Source: Areca catechu
Lineage: Eukaryota; Streptophyta; Magnoliopsida; Arecales; Arecaceae
Reading direction: 5' to 3'
NCBI GenBank assembly: GCA_021397845.1
Contig: CM038043.1
Span: 33,844,501 to 33,908,500 of the forward strand
Length of the DNA stretch: 64,000 nt
The position numbers and the translations under genes are program-made. Position 1 is the stretch's first letter. Each line of letters opens with the position of its first letter. The notes beneath the pieces were generated by a model. That model did not search any database and was not told where the DNA came from. It saw nothing but the letters and a program-made list of their open reading frames with translations. Positions 36,292 to 47,456 of the stretch are shown piece after piece.

Positions 36292-37364
36292 TTTGTGACA
36301 TTTGAAATATTGGACATTTGGGCTACCACTCTTTTGAACTTTAGGGGCCTTACCCTTGTCACTTGATTGGCTCGATGGGGCTGGAGGGGTGGTGCAGTTT
36401 TGATGTAATTGGTTGAACCCTGATTTTTGAATAGGGGTACTAACATTAGTTGGTTCAGGTCATCGAGTTATTGGTCCCCTATGAAATCTTTCACAATCCC
36501 TGGCTATCTGGTAGGCTTGGTCTAGGTCAGTGACTTCCCTTAAAAGCAATTCCCTTTGAATTTCCTCTCTTAGACCAGCTCTAAACCTAGATAGTGTCAT
36601 AGCTGCTGACTCATTAATATTGCATCTCATGGCAAACTCATCAAATTTGGCAATATACTCCGATATAGTCTTAGTACCCTGATACACTCATTGCCATTGA
36701 TCTAACAATCTCTGATGGTAGGACATAGGAAGGTACTTCTCTCTCAGCTTAGCTTTCATTGCTCTCCAAGTAGTTATGGGCATGTCTCCCCTTTGTCTAA
36801 TTATTCTCTCTCGACATTCTCCCAATATAACCTAGCTTGTCGAACCAATCTAAGCTTGGCAAATTTGTACTTCCTATCCTCGGTCATTTCATACCACTCG
36901 AAGAATTGGTCCATCTCTCCCTCCCAGTCAATGTAGGTTTTAGGGTCCAGGCTTCCATCAAAGATAGGAGCCTCTAATCTAATGTTCCTCATCATCCTTT
37001 CATCTTGATCAAGTGGGTCTTGGTAGGGTTTCCTAGGAGTGGGTTCAAGAGTGTAGTCATAACGTTGGGCTCGATGAGTAGGTCTAGGGAATCAGGTTCA
37101 ATATGGCTCTATGGGCTTCTTCTATGAAATCAGGGCGAAGCCTTCTTGGGTTGTACTCAGGGTGTGCTCAAAATGTTGGGCTCTTGATCCTCTTAGGATT
37201 GACTTAGATGACTCGGGTTCAGTGGAGGTCTTATCAAGGGTCCTAACTCTCTCTTTGACTTGACCTTGTTCCTTGTAAATTTGCCCTAATTGCTTAGTTA
37301 CATGGTCAAATTTCTCAGTTAGGGTCCTCATGATGAATTCAAGATTGGGATTCATGGGTAACAA
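36292..37364 (-). pseudogene. E5 gag
   Basis: Minus-strand gag from about 37364 (MLPMNPNLEFIMRTLTEKFD). The capsid part at 36801-36995 has RLEAPIFDGSLDPKTYIDWE and KFAKLRLVRQARLYWENV. The part at 36460-36687 has SEYIAKFDEFAMRCNINES and FRAGLREEIQRELLLREV. The frames are separated by short shifts. The same order and wording appear in E1 gag at 61420-61987. Confidence 0.88.
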
Positions 37365-38664
37365 CAGACTGAGGGTGGATAGAGCTTATAGGACACAGTA
37401 CAAGGGTAATCAATTCAATGGACAAGCAAGCAAGACCTAATGATAGGGTTCCTAGACCTAGAGTTTAAGAATACAAGACTTAACTAGGCACTACTTAAGA
37501 ATGTAATTATCCTGTCCACTGGCCAAGTAAGAGGTGGGGTCGTGAGAGGCTCCCCTCACTTTCACGAGGTCCTAATTAAAAATCGCAAGTCCACTTAAGA
37601 CATTTGCTATTTGATCTCTTGCCTTAGATACCAATTTCAAGGAATAAGTACAAACTCAAATAATGCTTTGTCTTACCTTGCACTTAAACCCAACTCGTGG
37701 GTATCCCTAGTTTAGGTTCCTACTTGATTTTACTTTAGGATTTAGGTCAATGAAATGTGGGTGATTATTTTGGGCTAAGGAAAGGTAATGACCTCCTTCC
37801 CTTATGTAATATTGAATGCCCTTAGGATATTTTAAAAAATGGATGTAAACAATTTCAGCATAACAATGAGTACAATCACTATACCTAGCACAAATGCATG
37901 AATTTTTAACCCAATTTTAAATTTCAAAAAAAACAAATTAAATTGGTTAGTTCAAATCTTGAAGTCTAGATCACAATAACCAAATTTAAAAATTTAAATT
38001 TTGAAATTTGATCAAAAAATTCATCCTTGGAAGTAAAGTGGTTTAAATGTAAATTTCAACTTCCAACTAAACTCCAGCTAACCTGAATTTGAAAATTCGA
38101 AATCTAAAATTTTTAAATCCAAAAAATTGAAATAAAACTGATTTGGTTAGCTCTCAGATATGGGATCTCGTATTTTTAAATTTCAACTTCAAATTAATTT
38201 GAATTTTAGTTGAGAAGGTAATTTAAAAATAGTTGCTAGAAGATTCCAGCAGTTCAGCTAACTCTTAACAACCTAAATTCAAATTTCGAATTCCGAGCTA
38301 TAAACCTCTCTAAAATTTAAAAATTTAGTGGAAAATAATAAAACACGAGGTCTGGATCTTAGATCTAAAATTCAAAAATCAAAAAATATATTTTTATATT
38401 TTTTTTAGATTAAAGGAAATGGAAAGCAGAAACAGAATTCTGGATAGAACTTCAGAAATGACCTAAGAACTTATATTTTCAAATCCAAAAATCAAGGGAA
38501 ATATTTTTTTTGAATTTTATATTTCGAGAACTAACTCACATAGGTACTGGAAAAGTATTGTTTTAAATTTTTTTTATCAACAAAAAAAATATGAAAAATC
38601 ACTGAATCTCAAAAGACAATGAGAAAGAATTCCAGTAGCCTGCAAAGCTTAACCTAGAACCAAA
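37365..38664 (-). other. E5 untranslated leader
   Basis: 1.3 kb, strongly AT-rich toward the primer site, with no reading frame. Confidence 0.6.
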
Positions 38665-38676
38665 TCTCTGATACAT
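38665..38676 (-). promoter_or_regulatory. E5 primer binding site
   Basis: The minus strand reads ATGTATCAGAGA close to the LTR edge. This is an initiator-Met type site (TGGTATCAGAGC) with three changes. Confidence 0.6.
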
Positions 38677-38682
38677 AAAAAT

Positions 38683-39894
38683 TGATGGGGATGAATTTGA
38701 TGAAATGGGTGTGTGGGGATATGATTTTGCTTACCTAGAAACAACATATCAGCATTAGAGCTCCAGATATGGCCGAATTCATGGGTGGAAGGGATGAAGA
38801 ATTTCGAGCTAGAGACTAGGTGAGCAGAAATTTGACACCCTTGTACAAGCTTCCTTTAAAAAAATAAAAGAGAGGATCTAAGGGCATAAAAATCGTCATA
38901 CTAGGCTAAGCAACCTTTAAGAACCTCAAATTTAAGGATCAAGAGGGTCTTTTCCCAACAATGAGGAGAAATCAAAGCTCAAGTGGAAGGAAGCACTCAC
39001 CACTCAAAAATGAAGGCTAGAGACAAGATCTACACTCCCTTCTTGGATTCACCATTGGAGCTTTGATCCATGGCTTGGAACCTTCATCTTCATCTTCAAT
39101 TCACCAAGAAGAACCTGCAAAGAGTCAAGGTAAGGTCGAAATTGAAAGAAATTAATGGAAAAAGAAGGAATCGACAAGAGAAGTGAAGAGAGTTGCTGGA
39201 ATTTTTAGGCAGCACTTCCTCCTCTTCTTGGACTATTTGAATCTTGTGCAGAAGAATTTGGAAATGGAACTATGGCATTCCAAAACTCAAAGCACTCACT
39301 CCAATTTAAGATCAAACTCAATACTCCAAAGAAAACACTCAAAATTCTAGGAAGAACTCAAGAGAACTAGGCAAGATGGAAGAGAACTCAAACAAGGAAA
39401 CTTTCATTCAAACAAATCAACCAATCAATGCTTACAAGAGGGGGGCCTTGGTCCCTATTTATATGCCAAGGGCAGCTCCTTTGGGCAGCAAGAATGGGAC
39501 CAACTAATTTAAGTTTAGTCGATAGCTAATTTCAATATTAGTTCCTAGCAACTAATTCCTAGCAACTAATCCTAACAAGAGAATTCTAGAAACGCCATGT
39601 GGCATCATTTCCTTGCAACACATGGCTTCATCTCATCCTTTCACATGTTCTTTAAGGTTTGGTCTTCAATTAGGCTTCAAGGTAGAGGATTTCTTCATAG
39701 ATTGGTTGGCCAATGGGCTTGGAGAAGGAGTCTTCACTTGATTTTGTCTTTAAACATTCAATCTTGCTTCATAAAATTAGGGGACTTCAAGAGATGCTTC
39801 ATAATTTTGTGGGAACCTGAAAAAGAAAAAGAAATGGGGCTACAACCAAAGATCATTAGTTTGTAATTTCTTCATCTTGCTAATGTCCTCATTA
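38683..39894 (-). repeat. E5 5' LTR (right)
   Basis: Partner of 33013-34235, with the TATA box at 39456-39463 (minus). TSD CGTAA follows, then the minisatellite of E3 resumes. Confidence 0.92.
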
Positions 39895-40310
39895 CGTAAG
39901 GCTGATTAATGTTCAAGAGACGTAAAGCCGATCAACACCTAAGAGGCGTAAGGCTGATCAATGTTCAAGTGACGCGAGGTTGTTCAACAGCCAAAAAATA
40001 CTGATCAACTATGGATAACACTTGTTGCACGTGCTAATGTCTTAATAAACTAACCATTTACAGCTGGAGTTGGCTGAAATCGATTAAGTTTGAGGTCTGT
40101 AAATATCAGTGAGCATGACAGAGAGGGGGGATTTTTGGGAATACCTTTCACTCATTTTTTTTTCAGACCTTATCTGTCTAGTCCGGACTCCATTGACGAG
40201 CTTAAGGGCGGAAGAATTTCAACACACAAAGCCTTCAAGAAGATGATGAAAAGCAAGAAAATCTAGGCTAATTAGGTCAACCTGATTCTCTTTGATCTAA
40301 TTCGAGCTCG
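39895..40310 (+). repeat. E3 3' LTR, piece 2
   Basis: The last three or so minisatellite units are followed by the unique part matching 12536-12865. It stops at GAGCTCG, about 25-30 bases short of the 5' LTR end. AACTA follows, and then E2 LTR sequence. Confidence 0.85.
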
Positions 40311-40315
40311 AACTA

Positions 40316-40638
40316 TGTTGGTTTCTCATCGTGATCCATCTCAACAACTTCGATTCTTATCCTCACCCGTACCTGTTTCAATTCCATATTCTTATCCCAT
40401 ACTTGTTCATACGATCCCCACATTCTGTTTCTCATCCAACTTTAATTTTAAAATTGACTTTGACTTATCTTCCTTCATCAAACACCTAAACCACTTTCGA
40501 TATTTCCATTCCATTCAGACATCTTTGCTTCTGGACATATTCGCTCCTCGATAATTTAGTGCTGATGTGTGGTGCTCGGTGAAGGAGAACAGGTGTGGTG
40601 ATCTAGAAGTGAAATCGATGTATTTCTTGACCCAGAGC
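40316..40638 (-). repeat. E2 5' LTR, piece 2 of 4
   Basis: It matches 4978-5292 of the left LTR (GGTTTCTCATCGTGATCC onward) and ends CCCAGAGC where E6 is inserted. Confidence 0.9.
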
Positions 40639-42635
40639 TGTCGCGCCCCAACCCCAAGACCTGGGCCAGAAGTGCGATAGACGGTCGTATGTTCTGGGGT
40701 TCAACCTTCCCAAGGACATACCAGGCCTGTACCAACCATTTCTCAAATAAAATGAATAGCCAGGCAATTAAACCATAAAAAAGTAAACCTAGGCAAGTAG
40801 ATTCAAATGTTCATAAAGCCAACTTCACACATTTAACATAATCAAATTTCAGACAATAAAAAAAAAATAGTGTCCACTAGATCCTAAGCCTCACTGATTG
40901 AATCCCTGCCCATTGTTCCTCTGGTCCTGAAAAAAAAAATGCAAGGGAAAGGAAATGAGTTTCCGCTAAACTCAATAAGTCATCATATGTCACAAATATA
41001 AATTTACCATGAATCTGGAGTAACTCCATGCATGTGAGCAACCATAATATAAGCCATTTCTCATTATTAACCTTCTTATTTATTTTCTGACATCATACAA
41101 ATTTTAGGATGGCCATCCATACACACTCACCTAGTCCTCAATACTATGGCCACGATCGGCCCGTGCTCTCCCAAAAGTCTAGATCCTGTGTCACATACCG
41201 CACAACTGGTGATGTGCCACGATAGCCCCGCTGGAGCCAAAAGGAAACTAGCTCTGAGTTTCACACGAGAACATGCATCCCAGCATGTGCTAAAATAAAG
41301 CAACTAACTCCTGTGTCACATACCGCTCATCGGTCATGTGCCAGCGATCCCCGCTAAGCCCAAAGGAGTCTAGGTCCTCGTGTGATCATAGTCGACTAGA
41401 GAGTAGCTAAAATCAACTCAACCCATGACTCTTACATCTTAGTCTGTGTTTAAATTTCATAGCAGATCGAGATACATGTATGTGTAAAACATAAATTGTG
41501 GAATTCAATAATAGTCAAAATCATGCATGGCAAAATTATATCGGTGAGTGATAACTTACAATTTCATCAACTAAGCACTAAACCCGATTTTCCAGGGATG
41601 ATGACGATCCTGTATACCAATTATTTTGTTTATATTTTGATATAATTAATTCCTATAAAAAAATTAACATAAATTGAATTCCTTGGACATCCCCAGACAA
41701 TTTCTTTCCTCCCTTCCTCCACCTTCCTTTTTCTTTTAATTATTATTTTTATTTATTTTCCTAATGGTGCCTTTACTGGGTCGGCCCATTCAAGGTATTA
41801 GGCCCAGCCCAACAGAGCATGGCTCAACCGAGCCCAACCAACAAGGCCTGGCCCAGCCAATCCCCCGGCCCAACAAGGCCCATCCCAGCCAGCCCGGCCA
41901 ACAAGGCCCGATTAAATCGAGCCCAGGCCAACTCTCCCGCCACAGTACCCGTCTCGACTTCATGGAAGAACCAGGGAGGATCGACGGCGATCCTCCCGTC
42001 TGACCACATGAGCATTCGCCAGAGAAAGGAAAGGGTCCGGCGATCCCTATGGCGGCCGTCCGACCGCAGCTGGTGAGCACGAGCCAAAACCCACCCTGTT
42101 AACAGAGACATCCCTCTCTATTATCAGGCCGTTCAATATCCCCCCCGCAGCAAGCGGAGGAACGGCGGCGATCCCTGTGATCGATGCCCAGAACGTTTGC
42201 CGAGAGGAGGAATCCGGCGGCGACCTCCCATCGCTGGCCATTACCCACGGTTCCAACAGAGAAGAAGAATCGACCAGATTATTCCTTCCTTCCCGCCAAC
42301 AACCCCTACACCAAGCATTTCCCGAGGAAGGACTTATCGGCGAGATTGGTTCCGATCATAGCGACCACCGGTGGAGAGCACTCCAGCGAGGGCTGGGACA
42401 CACGAAGGAGCCGTCGCGTCCACCGACAGTGAGGTATTCCGGATCACAAAGGCACCCGATGCCCCCTAAAAAATCCGAGGAAGACCCTTATCCACCCCAC
42501 CTCCGGCGGCGCGTCGACGGGCTTCTCCAAATTCCCCGCGGAAAAATCCGAACTTCAGACCAGAATGAATTTGAACTGAAGTCGGCAAGGGCCCCGACTT
42601 CAGCCCAAATTTAGCCCATCAAACTGGGCCTCACA
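40639..42635 (-). repeat. E6 3' LTR (left)
   Basis: Pairs with 47457-49450. The 41760-42620 part is GC-rich and CpG-rich, unlike its neighbours, and gives long chance open frames on both strands (42177-42614 plus, 41790-42111 minus) that are not conserved between the two LTRs. Confidence 0.93.
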
Positions 42636-42670
42636 TTCTCCCCACCTAAAAAATTTCGCCCTCGAAATTT
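42636..42670 (-). promoter_or_regulatory. E6 polypurine tract and palindromic motif
   Basis: On the minus strand AGGTGGGGAGAA runs to the LTR edge at 42636. Just upstream (42651-42670) is AAATTTCGAGGGCGAAATTT, a motif typical of Tekay/Del elements. Confidence 0.8.
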
Positions 42671-42679
42671 ACATACCTG

Positions 42680-43180
42680 GGTCCTGGAAAAGTTGAGGAT
42701 ATTTAACTTTCATGATTTCTTCTAACTCCCAAGTGGCTTCTCGTTCTGATGATTACTCCACTGGACTTTACATATGGGATGATGCGTCATCTCAAGACTT
42801 TTCCTTTCTATCCACCACCTTCACTGGTTGTTCCCTCATAAGACAAATCTTCCCTGTATGAAGTGGTCCCAATTCACTACATGATTTGGATCAGGTACTA
42901 CTTCTCAGCATAGAAACATGAAAACATATTATGTACACCAGCAAGAGAAGGTGGCAAAGCAAGCCGATAAGCCACAGCTCCATTTTTCTCTAAGATCTCA
43001 AAAGGACCCACATACCGAGGGCTTAGCTTCCCTCGCACCCCAAATCTCATAACTCCTTTAGTAGGGACACTTTAAGAGTACATGATCTCCCACCTGAAAT
43101 TCTAGTTCTCTTCTTCGATTATCTGCATAACTCTTTGTCGACTCTGAGCTGTAAGCAGTCGCTTCTTAATAAGTTGAATT
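42680..43180 (-). pseudogene. E6 integrase C-terminus and chromodomain
   Basis: Minus-strand frames contain a chromodomain-like run: THHPICKVQWSNHQNE near 42730-42790. Upstream (42800-43100) are pieces of the GPF-type integrase C-terminus (the region with FRVRGKL- and GPFEI-like wording). Frames are broken several times. Confidence 0.7.
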
Positions 43181-44049
43181 TTATCTGTGGTCTACAGCAC
43201 AATATCTGGTCCCAAAAGTTTTCTCTCGCCAACATCCCCAACATACCGGGGTCCTACATCTCCTCCCATACAGAGCTTCAAAAGGTGCCATCTTAATGGT
43301 TGCTTGATACCTGTTGTTTATATGCAATTCTATCAGTGACAAATGTTCATCCCAAGACCCCTTCAAATCAAGAACACATGCTCTCAACATATCCTCTAGT
43401 GTCTGAATCGTTCTCTCTGACTGTCCATCTATTTGAGGATGAAAGGCTGTACTAAACTCCAGCTTGGTTTTCATAGCTTGATGCAAACTCCTCCAAATTG
43501 AGAAACAAATCTAGTATCCCTATCATACAATTGATACAGGAATACCATGCCATCTAACAATCTCATCAATATATAATTTAGCTAGCCTTTCAATGGAGAA
43601 ATTGACCTTGATAGGTAAGAAATGAGCTGACTTTGTCAATCGATCTACAACAACCCAAATAGCATCAAATCCTCTGAGAGTCCTCGCAATCCTGTAACAA
43701 AGTCCATTGTGACATTCTCCCATTTCCATACAGAATAGCTAGGGGTTGTAGTGGTCCCGCTGGTCTCTGATGCTCAGCCTTTATTTGTTGACAAGTTAAG
43801 CATGAGCCACAAACATGGCTATTTCCCTTTTCATACCCTCCACCAAAAGTTCTCTTTAAGATCTCTATACATTTTTGTACTCCCAGGGTGAATAGTGTAA
43901 ATAGAGTTGTGGGCATCGATATAGATTTCCTTCTTTAGACTTGCATCCCTTGGAACACACAATCTGTTTCCAAACCTTAAGGATCCATCCTCATGAATTC
44001 GAAATTCTGAGATTGTCCTAGATTGCATCTTCTCTCTGATCTTTTGCAA
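43181..44049 (-). pseudogene. E6 integrase
   Basis: The zinc-binding part is at 43760-44049 (RDASLKKEIYIDAHNS, HPGSTKMYRDLKENFWW, CGSCLTCQQIKAEHQRP). The catalytic core follows: VVVDRLTKSAHFLPIK at about 43600-43650, then a stretch with SDRDTRFVS in the expected frame. HPQIDGQSERTIQTLEDM at about 43410-43450 supplies the Glu. NNRYQATIKMAPFEALYGRR ends the core. Split into four frames. Confidence 0.9.
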
Positions 44050-44625
44050 TTCTGAATCACTCTTCTGAGATGCCTTATTCTATCATCAGGGTAGATTGTA
44101 TCTTAAGAGTAGCAAGTGAGAATTTAGAGTTATGCAACTGCCTCCAAATTTAGCTTTCAAAACTTGAAGAATTTCTCCCTGAGAAGTGATTAAGGTTGCT
44201 AAGTTACCTCGGCCTTTCTGCTCAATGCATCAGCCACTACATTTGCTTTTCCCGATGATAACTTATTTTTCATATCATAGTCTTTGATCAGCTCCAACCA
44301 TCTTCTTTGCCTCAAGTTTAACTCTTTCTAGGTAAATAATATTTAGACTTTTATGATTAGTAAAAATCTCACAAGATACTCCATACAGATAATGTCTCCA
44401 ATTTTCAAGGCAAAGACTACGGTAGCTAGTTCCAAATCATGAGTAGGGTAGTTCAATTCATGTGTTTTAAGCTGCCTAGATGCGTAGGCCACCACCTTCT
44501 CCTTTTGCATAAGAACACATCCTAACCCTTTTCTGGAGGCATCACCGTAAATAGTAAAAACCCTCACTTCCAAATGGTAGGGTAAGGATAGGAGCTGACA
44601 CCAAGCACTTCTTCAACCTCTTGGA
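44050..44625 (-). pseudogene. E6 RNase H
   Basis: The frame at 44343-44573 reads FTIYGDASRKGLGCVLMQKE, YASRQLKTHELNYPTHDLEL and VVFALKI, the gypsy RNase H. The first catalytic Asp (YGDAS) and the Glu in HDLELATVVF are present. The end is frameshifted and the connection to integrase is degraded. Confidence 0.88.
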
Positions 44626-45400
44626 AGCTTTTCCTCACAATCATCAACTAAACAAATTAATCCTTTATGAGTTAGCTGGGTCAGTGGCAAGGCTACACGG
44701 GAAATCCCTCCACAAACCTTCGGTAATAACCGGCTAGTCCCAGAAACTACGGACTTCAGTCACATTAGTTGGTCTATTCCATTCAACAATTGCTTCAATC
44801 TTTGCTGGATCAACAGATATTCCTTCTTTAGAGACTGTGTTGCCAAAAAAGAATATTATCAAGCCAGAATTGACATTTCTTCATTTTGCATACACCTCTA
44901 CTCCTTTAATATCTGTAAATTCTCCTCAAATGTTCTCATGCTCTTCCGGATTCTTAGAATATACCAAAATGTCATCAATAAATACTACTACACATTGATC
45001 CAAATATGATTTGAATATCCTATTCATCATGTCCATGAAAGCTGCCGGAGCATTCGTCAGTCCGAAAGGCATCACTAGAAATTCATAATGCCCATATCTG
45101 GTCTGGAAAGCTGTTTTGGATATGTCCTCATTCTTAATCTTCAACTGATAATATCCAGATCACAGATCAATTTTTGAAAACACCTGAGCACCTTGCAACT
45201 GGTCAAAAAGATCATCAATTCTGGGAAGTGGTACTTATTTCGGATTGTCAACTTGTTCAATTCTCGATAATCAATACACAACCTCAAGCTTCCATCCTTC
45301 TTCCTGACAAAAGTACCGAGCACCCCAACGTGAACACTCGCTTGATAAATCCCTTATCGAGCAGATCCTGGAGTTGTTCTTAAGTTCTTTCAATCAGCTG
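44626..45400 (-). pseudogene. E6 reverse transcriptase
   Basis: RT pieces: VRKKDGSLRLCIDYRELNKL at 45141-45323, then TAFQTRYGHYEFLVMPFGLT and the catalytic box VVFIDDILVYSKN at 44926-45144. Both Asp residues of the box are intact. The thumb region toward 44630 is broken by stops. Confidence 0.9.
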
Positions 45401-46050
45401 GTGCCATCCTATAGGGAGCTTTAGACACAGGTTCTGCACTGGGTATGATATCAATTGAAAATTCCACCTCTCTATCAGGAGGCAATCCCGGCAATTCATC
45501 TAGAAATACATCCAAAATTCCTTCACAATCGGAATGTTTTTCCAACTTCTTCTTCTCTTTTGGAGATCCATAACATTGGCCAAATATCCTGTACAGCCTT
45601 GCCTTAGCATCCTGTTAGCTTGCATAGCTGTAACCATTCTAATGGGGCCCTTCCCTTCACTGCCAGAGAAACCAAAGGTTCCTGACCTGGAAGGTGAAAA
45701 CTACTCTCTTCCCGAAACAATCTACAGTGGCATGATAAGAGGCCAGCACAATCCATTCCCAAGATAATATCAAACTCCTCCATTTCCAACCATTAGATCG
45801 GATGAAAATTCATGATTTTCATGCTTAGAGTGCAGGATGGACAAATCATGGTTGACCATGATAATGCTCCCATTTGGAATGGACACTCCGATTTCAAAAT
45901 TCAGAGGTACTGGTTTCTACCAGCCTTCTTAGTAAATCCGTTGAGATAAAAGAGTGTGTTGCTTCCGAATCAAATAAAACATGGGCATAAGAAGACTACT
46001 TTAATGGTACCTACAGATAATTAAATTCTAACTTATGATTATATGAACTC
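45401..46050 (-). pseudogene. E6 protease
   Basis: The active-site region reads HVLFDSEATHSFI at about 45945-45985. The family motif is DSGATHSF, so the Gly is Glu at 45963-45965, probably inactivating. The C-terminal part at 45604-45789 has FDIILGMDCAGLLSCHCRL, matching the usual DVILGMDWL segment. Confidence 0.82.
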
Positions 46051-47437
46051 AATTAACCAACTAAAAAAATCTATAAAATTACCTGTCACCACAGCATTCG
46101 ATGCCTGAGCATCTTGCTGAGTCAAGCATACACACGAGCCTGGGTCTTCTGCTTCTGGTGCTCACCAGATCCATAAGCTAAGGTTGTCCTTGGATAAAAG
46201 CTGGTACATTGAAGAGGAGGTGTAGGCGGTTGCTGTGCATTCTGGAAGGTATGTTGATACCCAGGATTCTGAGGATGAGGGCAATCCATAGCTTTGTGGC
46301 CCTGCTGACCACAATTAAATAAGCCCCAGAAAACCTGACAATCCTGCTCCAAATGAAACATTGACATCTCCTGCACGAGGACCATTACCCTGCTGAGGAC
46401 CTGGATCCTGCCTTTGATTTCCCTTCTGTCTAGTTTGTTTGCCAGAGTGTTGGTTCCCTCGCTGCCCATCAGGTCTGGATCTCTTCCTCAACTGTCGTTC
46501 CCTCTCCTGCTGCATATTATCAACCTCTTACTCCTAATTTTTGCTTTACTAACGACGTCCCAGTACGGGCCAGTTGCATGGGTCTTGCTCCAGCATGAAT
46601 CCTGGGTTTAAGCCCTTTCTCAAATCTCCGAGCCTTGATATAATCCGTGGCCACCAACTCCGGAGCAAAGCGGGACAGTTCTATAAACTTGGCTTCATAT
46701 TGTGCCACTGTCAACTTCCTTGTATCATCTGGTAATTCACTCTCCTTCTCAAATCTGAGACTTTCAGGAAAATACATCCAAAAACTCTTGGCGAAAATTG
46801 TCCCAAGTTATTGGCTCTTCATTCCATATTGTCTCCTAACAGCATCTCACCATTCCGAAGCTTCGCCTTGCAATTGATAAGCTGCAAAGCAAACTTTTCT
46901 CGATCTGTACAGTCCATGCTGGCAAAGACCTTCTCCATTTCCTTCAACCATTTCAAAGATTCAGTAGGTTCATAGAACCCTCAAAAGTAGGAGGCGCCAA
47001 CTTCTTAAATTCAGTGATCCCCCGATCCATCTTAAAAGACTGACCACCCCTACTTCCCTGCTACCCTCATTTCCTGCACAAGTCCAGTTAGAGCCTGGAT
47101 AAGACCTACCACCTGACCATCAGAATTGGCTGTCCTCATATCATGCTACAAGGAGGAGGACTACTGCTCGGCTCTCGCCCTGATCAGGTGATGGGCTACG
47201 AGTCATGAAGGCGCCGGCCGCTTGAGATGGACCCGCTGCCTGCGAAGTATCATAGCTCGAGAAGCATGATCATTTTGATTTGATGTCCTCATGGATCGGG
47301 TCCGAGCCATTAAACCTATGTCACAAAAGTTAGTCAGTTAAATAATATAACCTTGTACTTTTATTAATTTAAACTTGTCCTAATTATCTCTACCCCGCTC
47401 TCACTATCTATAACATCTTAATTTTTAAGACAAGCCT
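46051..47437 (-). pseudogene. E6 gag
   Basis: The capsid part at 46520-46777 has YFPESLRFEKESE, LTVAQYEAKFIELSRFAPEL and ARRFEKGLKPRI. A zinc knuckle at about 46270-46330 reads FNCGQQGHKAMDCP, with the first Cys of the knuckle replaced or shifted. The N-terminal start near 47310 (ATGGCTCGGACCCG on the minus strand) follows the primer site directly. Frames are interrupted. Confidence 0.85.
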
Positions 47438-47450
47438 GGCTCTGATACCA
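47438..47450 (-). promoter_or_regulatory. E6 primer binding site (initiator Met tRNA)
   Basis: The minus strand reads TGGTATCAGAGCC, a perfect initiator-Met type site six bases inside the LTR. Confidence 0.95.
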
Positions 47451-47456
47451 TTAATA

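Larger units (their letters stand above)
33013..39894 (-). mobile_element. E5: internally deleted chromovirus
   Basis: LTRs of 1223 bp (33013-34235) and 1212 bp (38683-39894) start TGATGGGG and end CTCATTA in plus orientation. Their termini form a short TGATG/CATTA inverted repeat. The TSD is CATAA/CGTAA in the minisatellite of E3. On the minus strand it has an initiator-Met-like primer site, gag, protease, a short integrase remnant, integrase C-terminus and chromodomain. RT and RNase H are missing, so it could move only with help. Gag and linker resemble E1. Confidence 0.9.
11581..40310 (+). mobile_element. E3: Tat-lineage Ty3/gypsy element with antisense ORF
   Basis: Plus-strand element inserted in the right LTR of E2, with candidate TSD AACTA at 11576-11580 and 40311-40315. 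In order it has: a 5' LTR with a minisatellite; primer site; gag (split by E4); protease; RT; RNase H; a second, archaeal-type RNase H; integrase; an antisense ORF; polypurine tract; and a 3' LTR (split by E5). The second RNase H and the antisense ORF place it in the Tat group. After removal of E4, E5 and E9 its length is about 10.7 kb. Many stops and frameshifts show that it is inactive. LTR edges are uncertain by a few bases because the termini are not a clean TG...CA. Confidence 0.88.

Noticed and set aside
42177..42614. 145-codon frame, and the 209-codon frame at 48917-49546, as genes
   Set aside because: They lie in E6 LTRs, are GC-rich chance frames, are not preserved in the partner LTR, and the second runs across the E6 to E2 junction.
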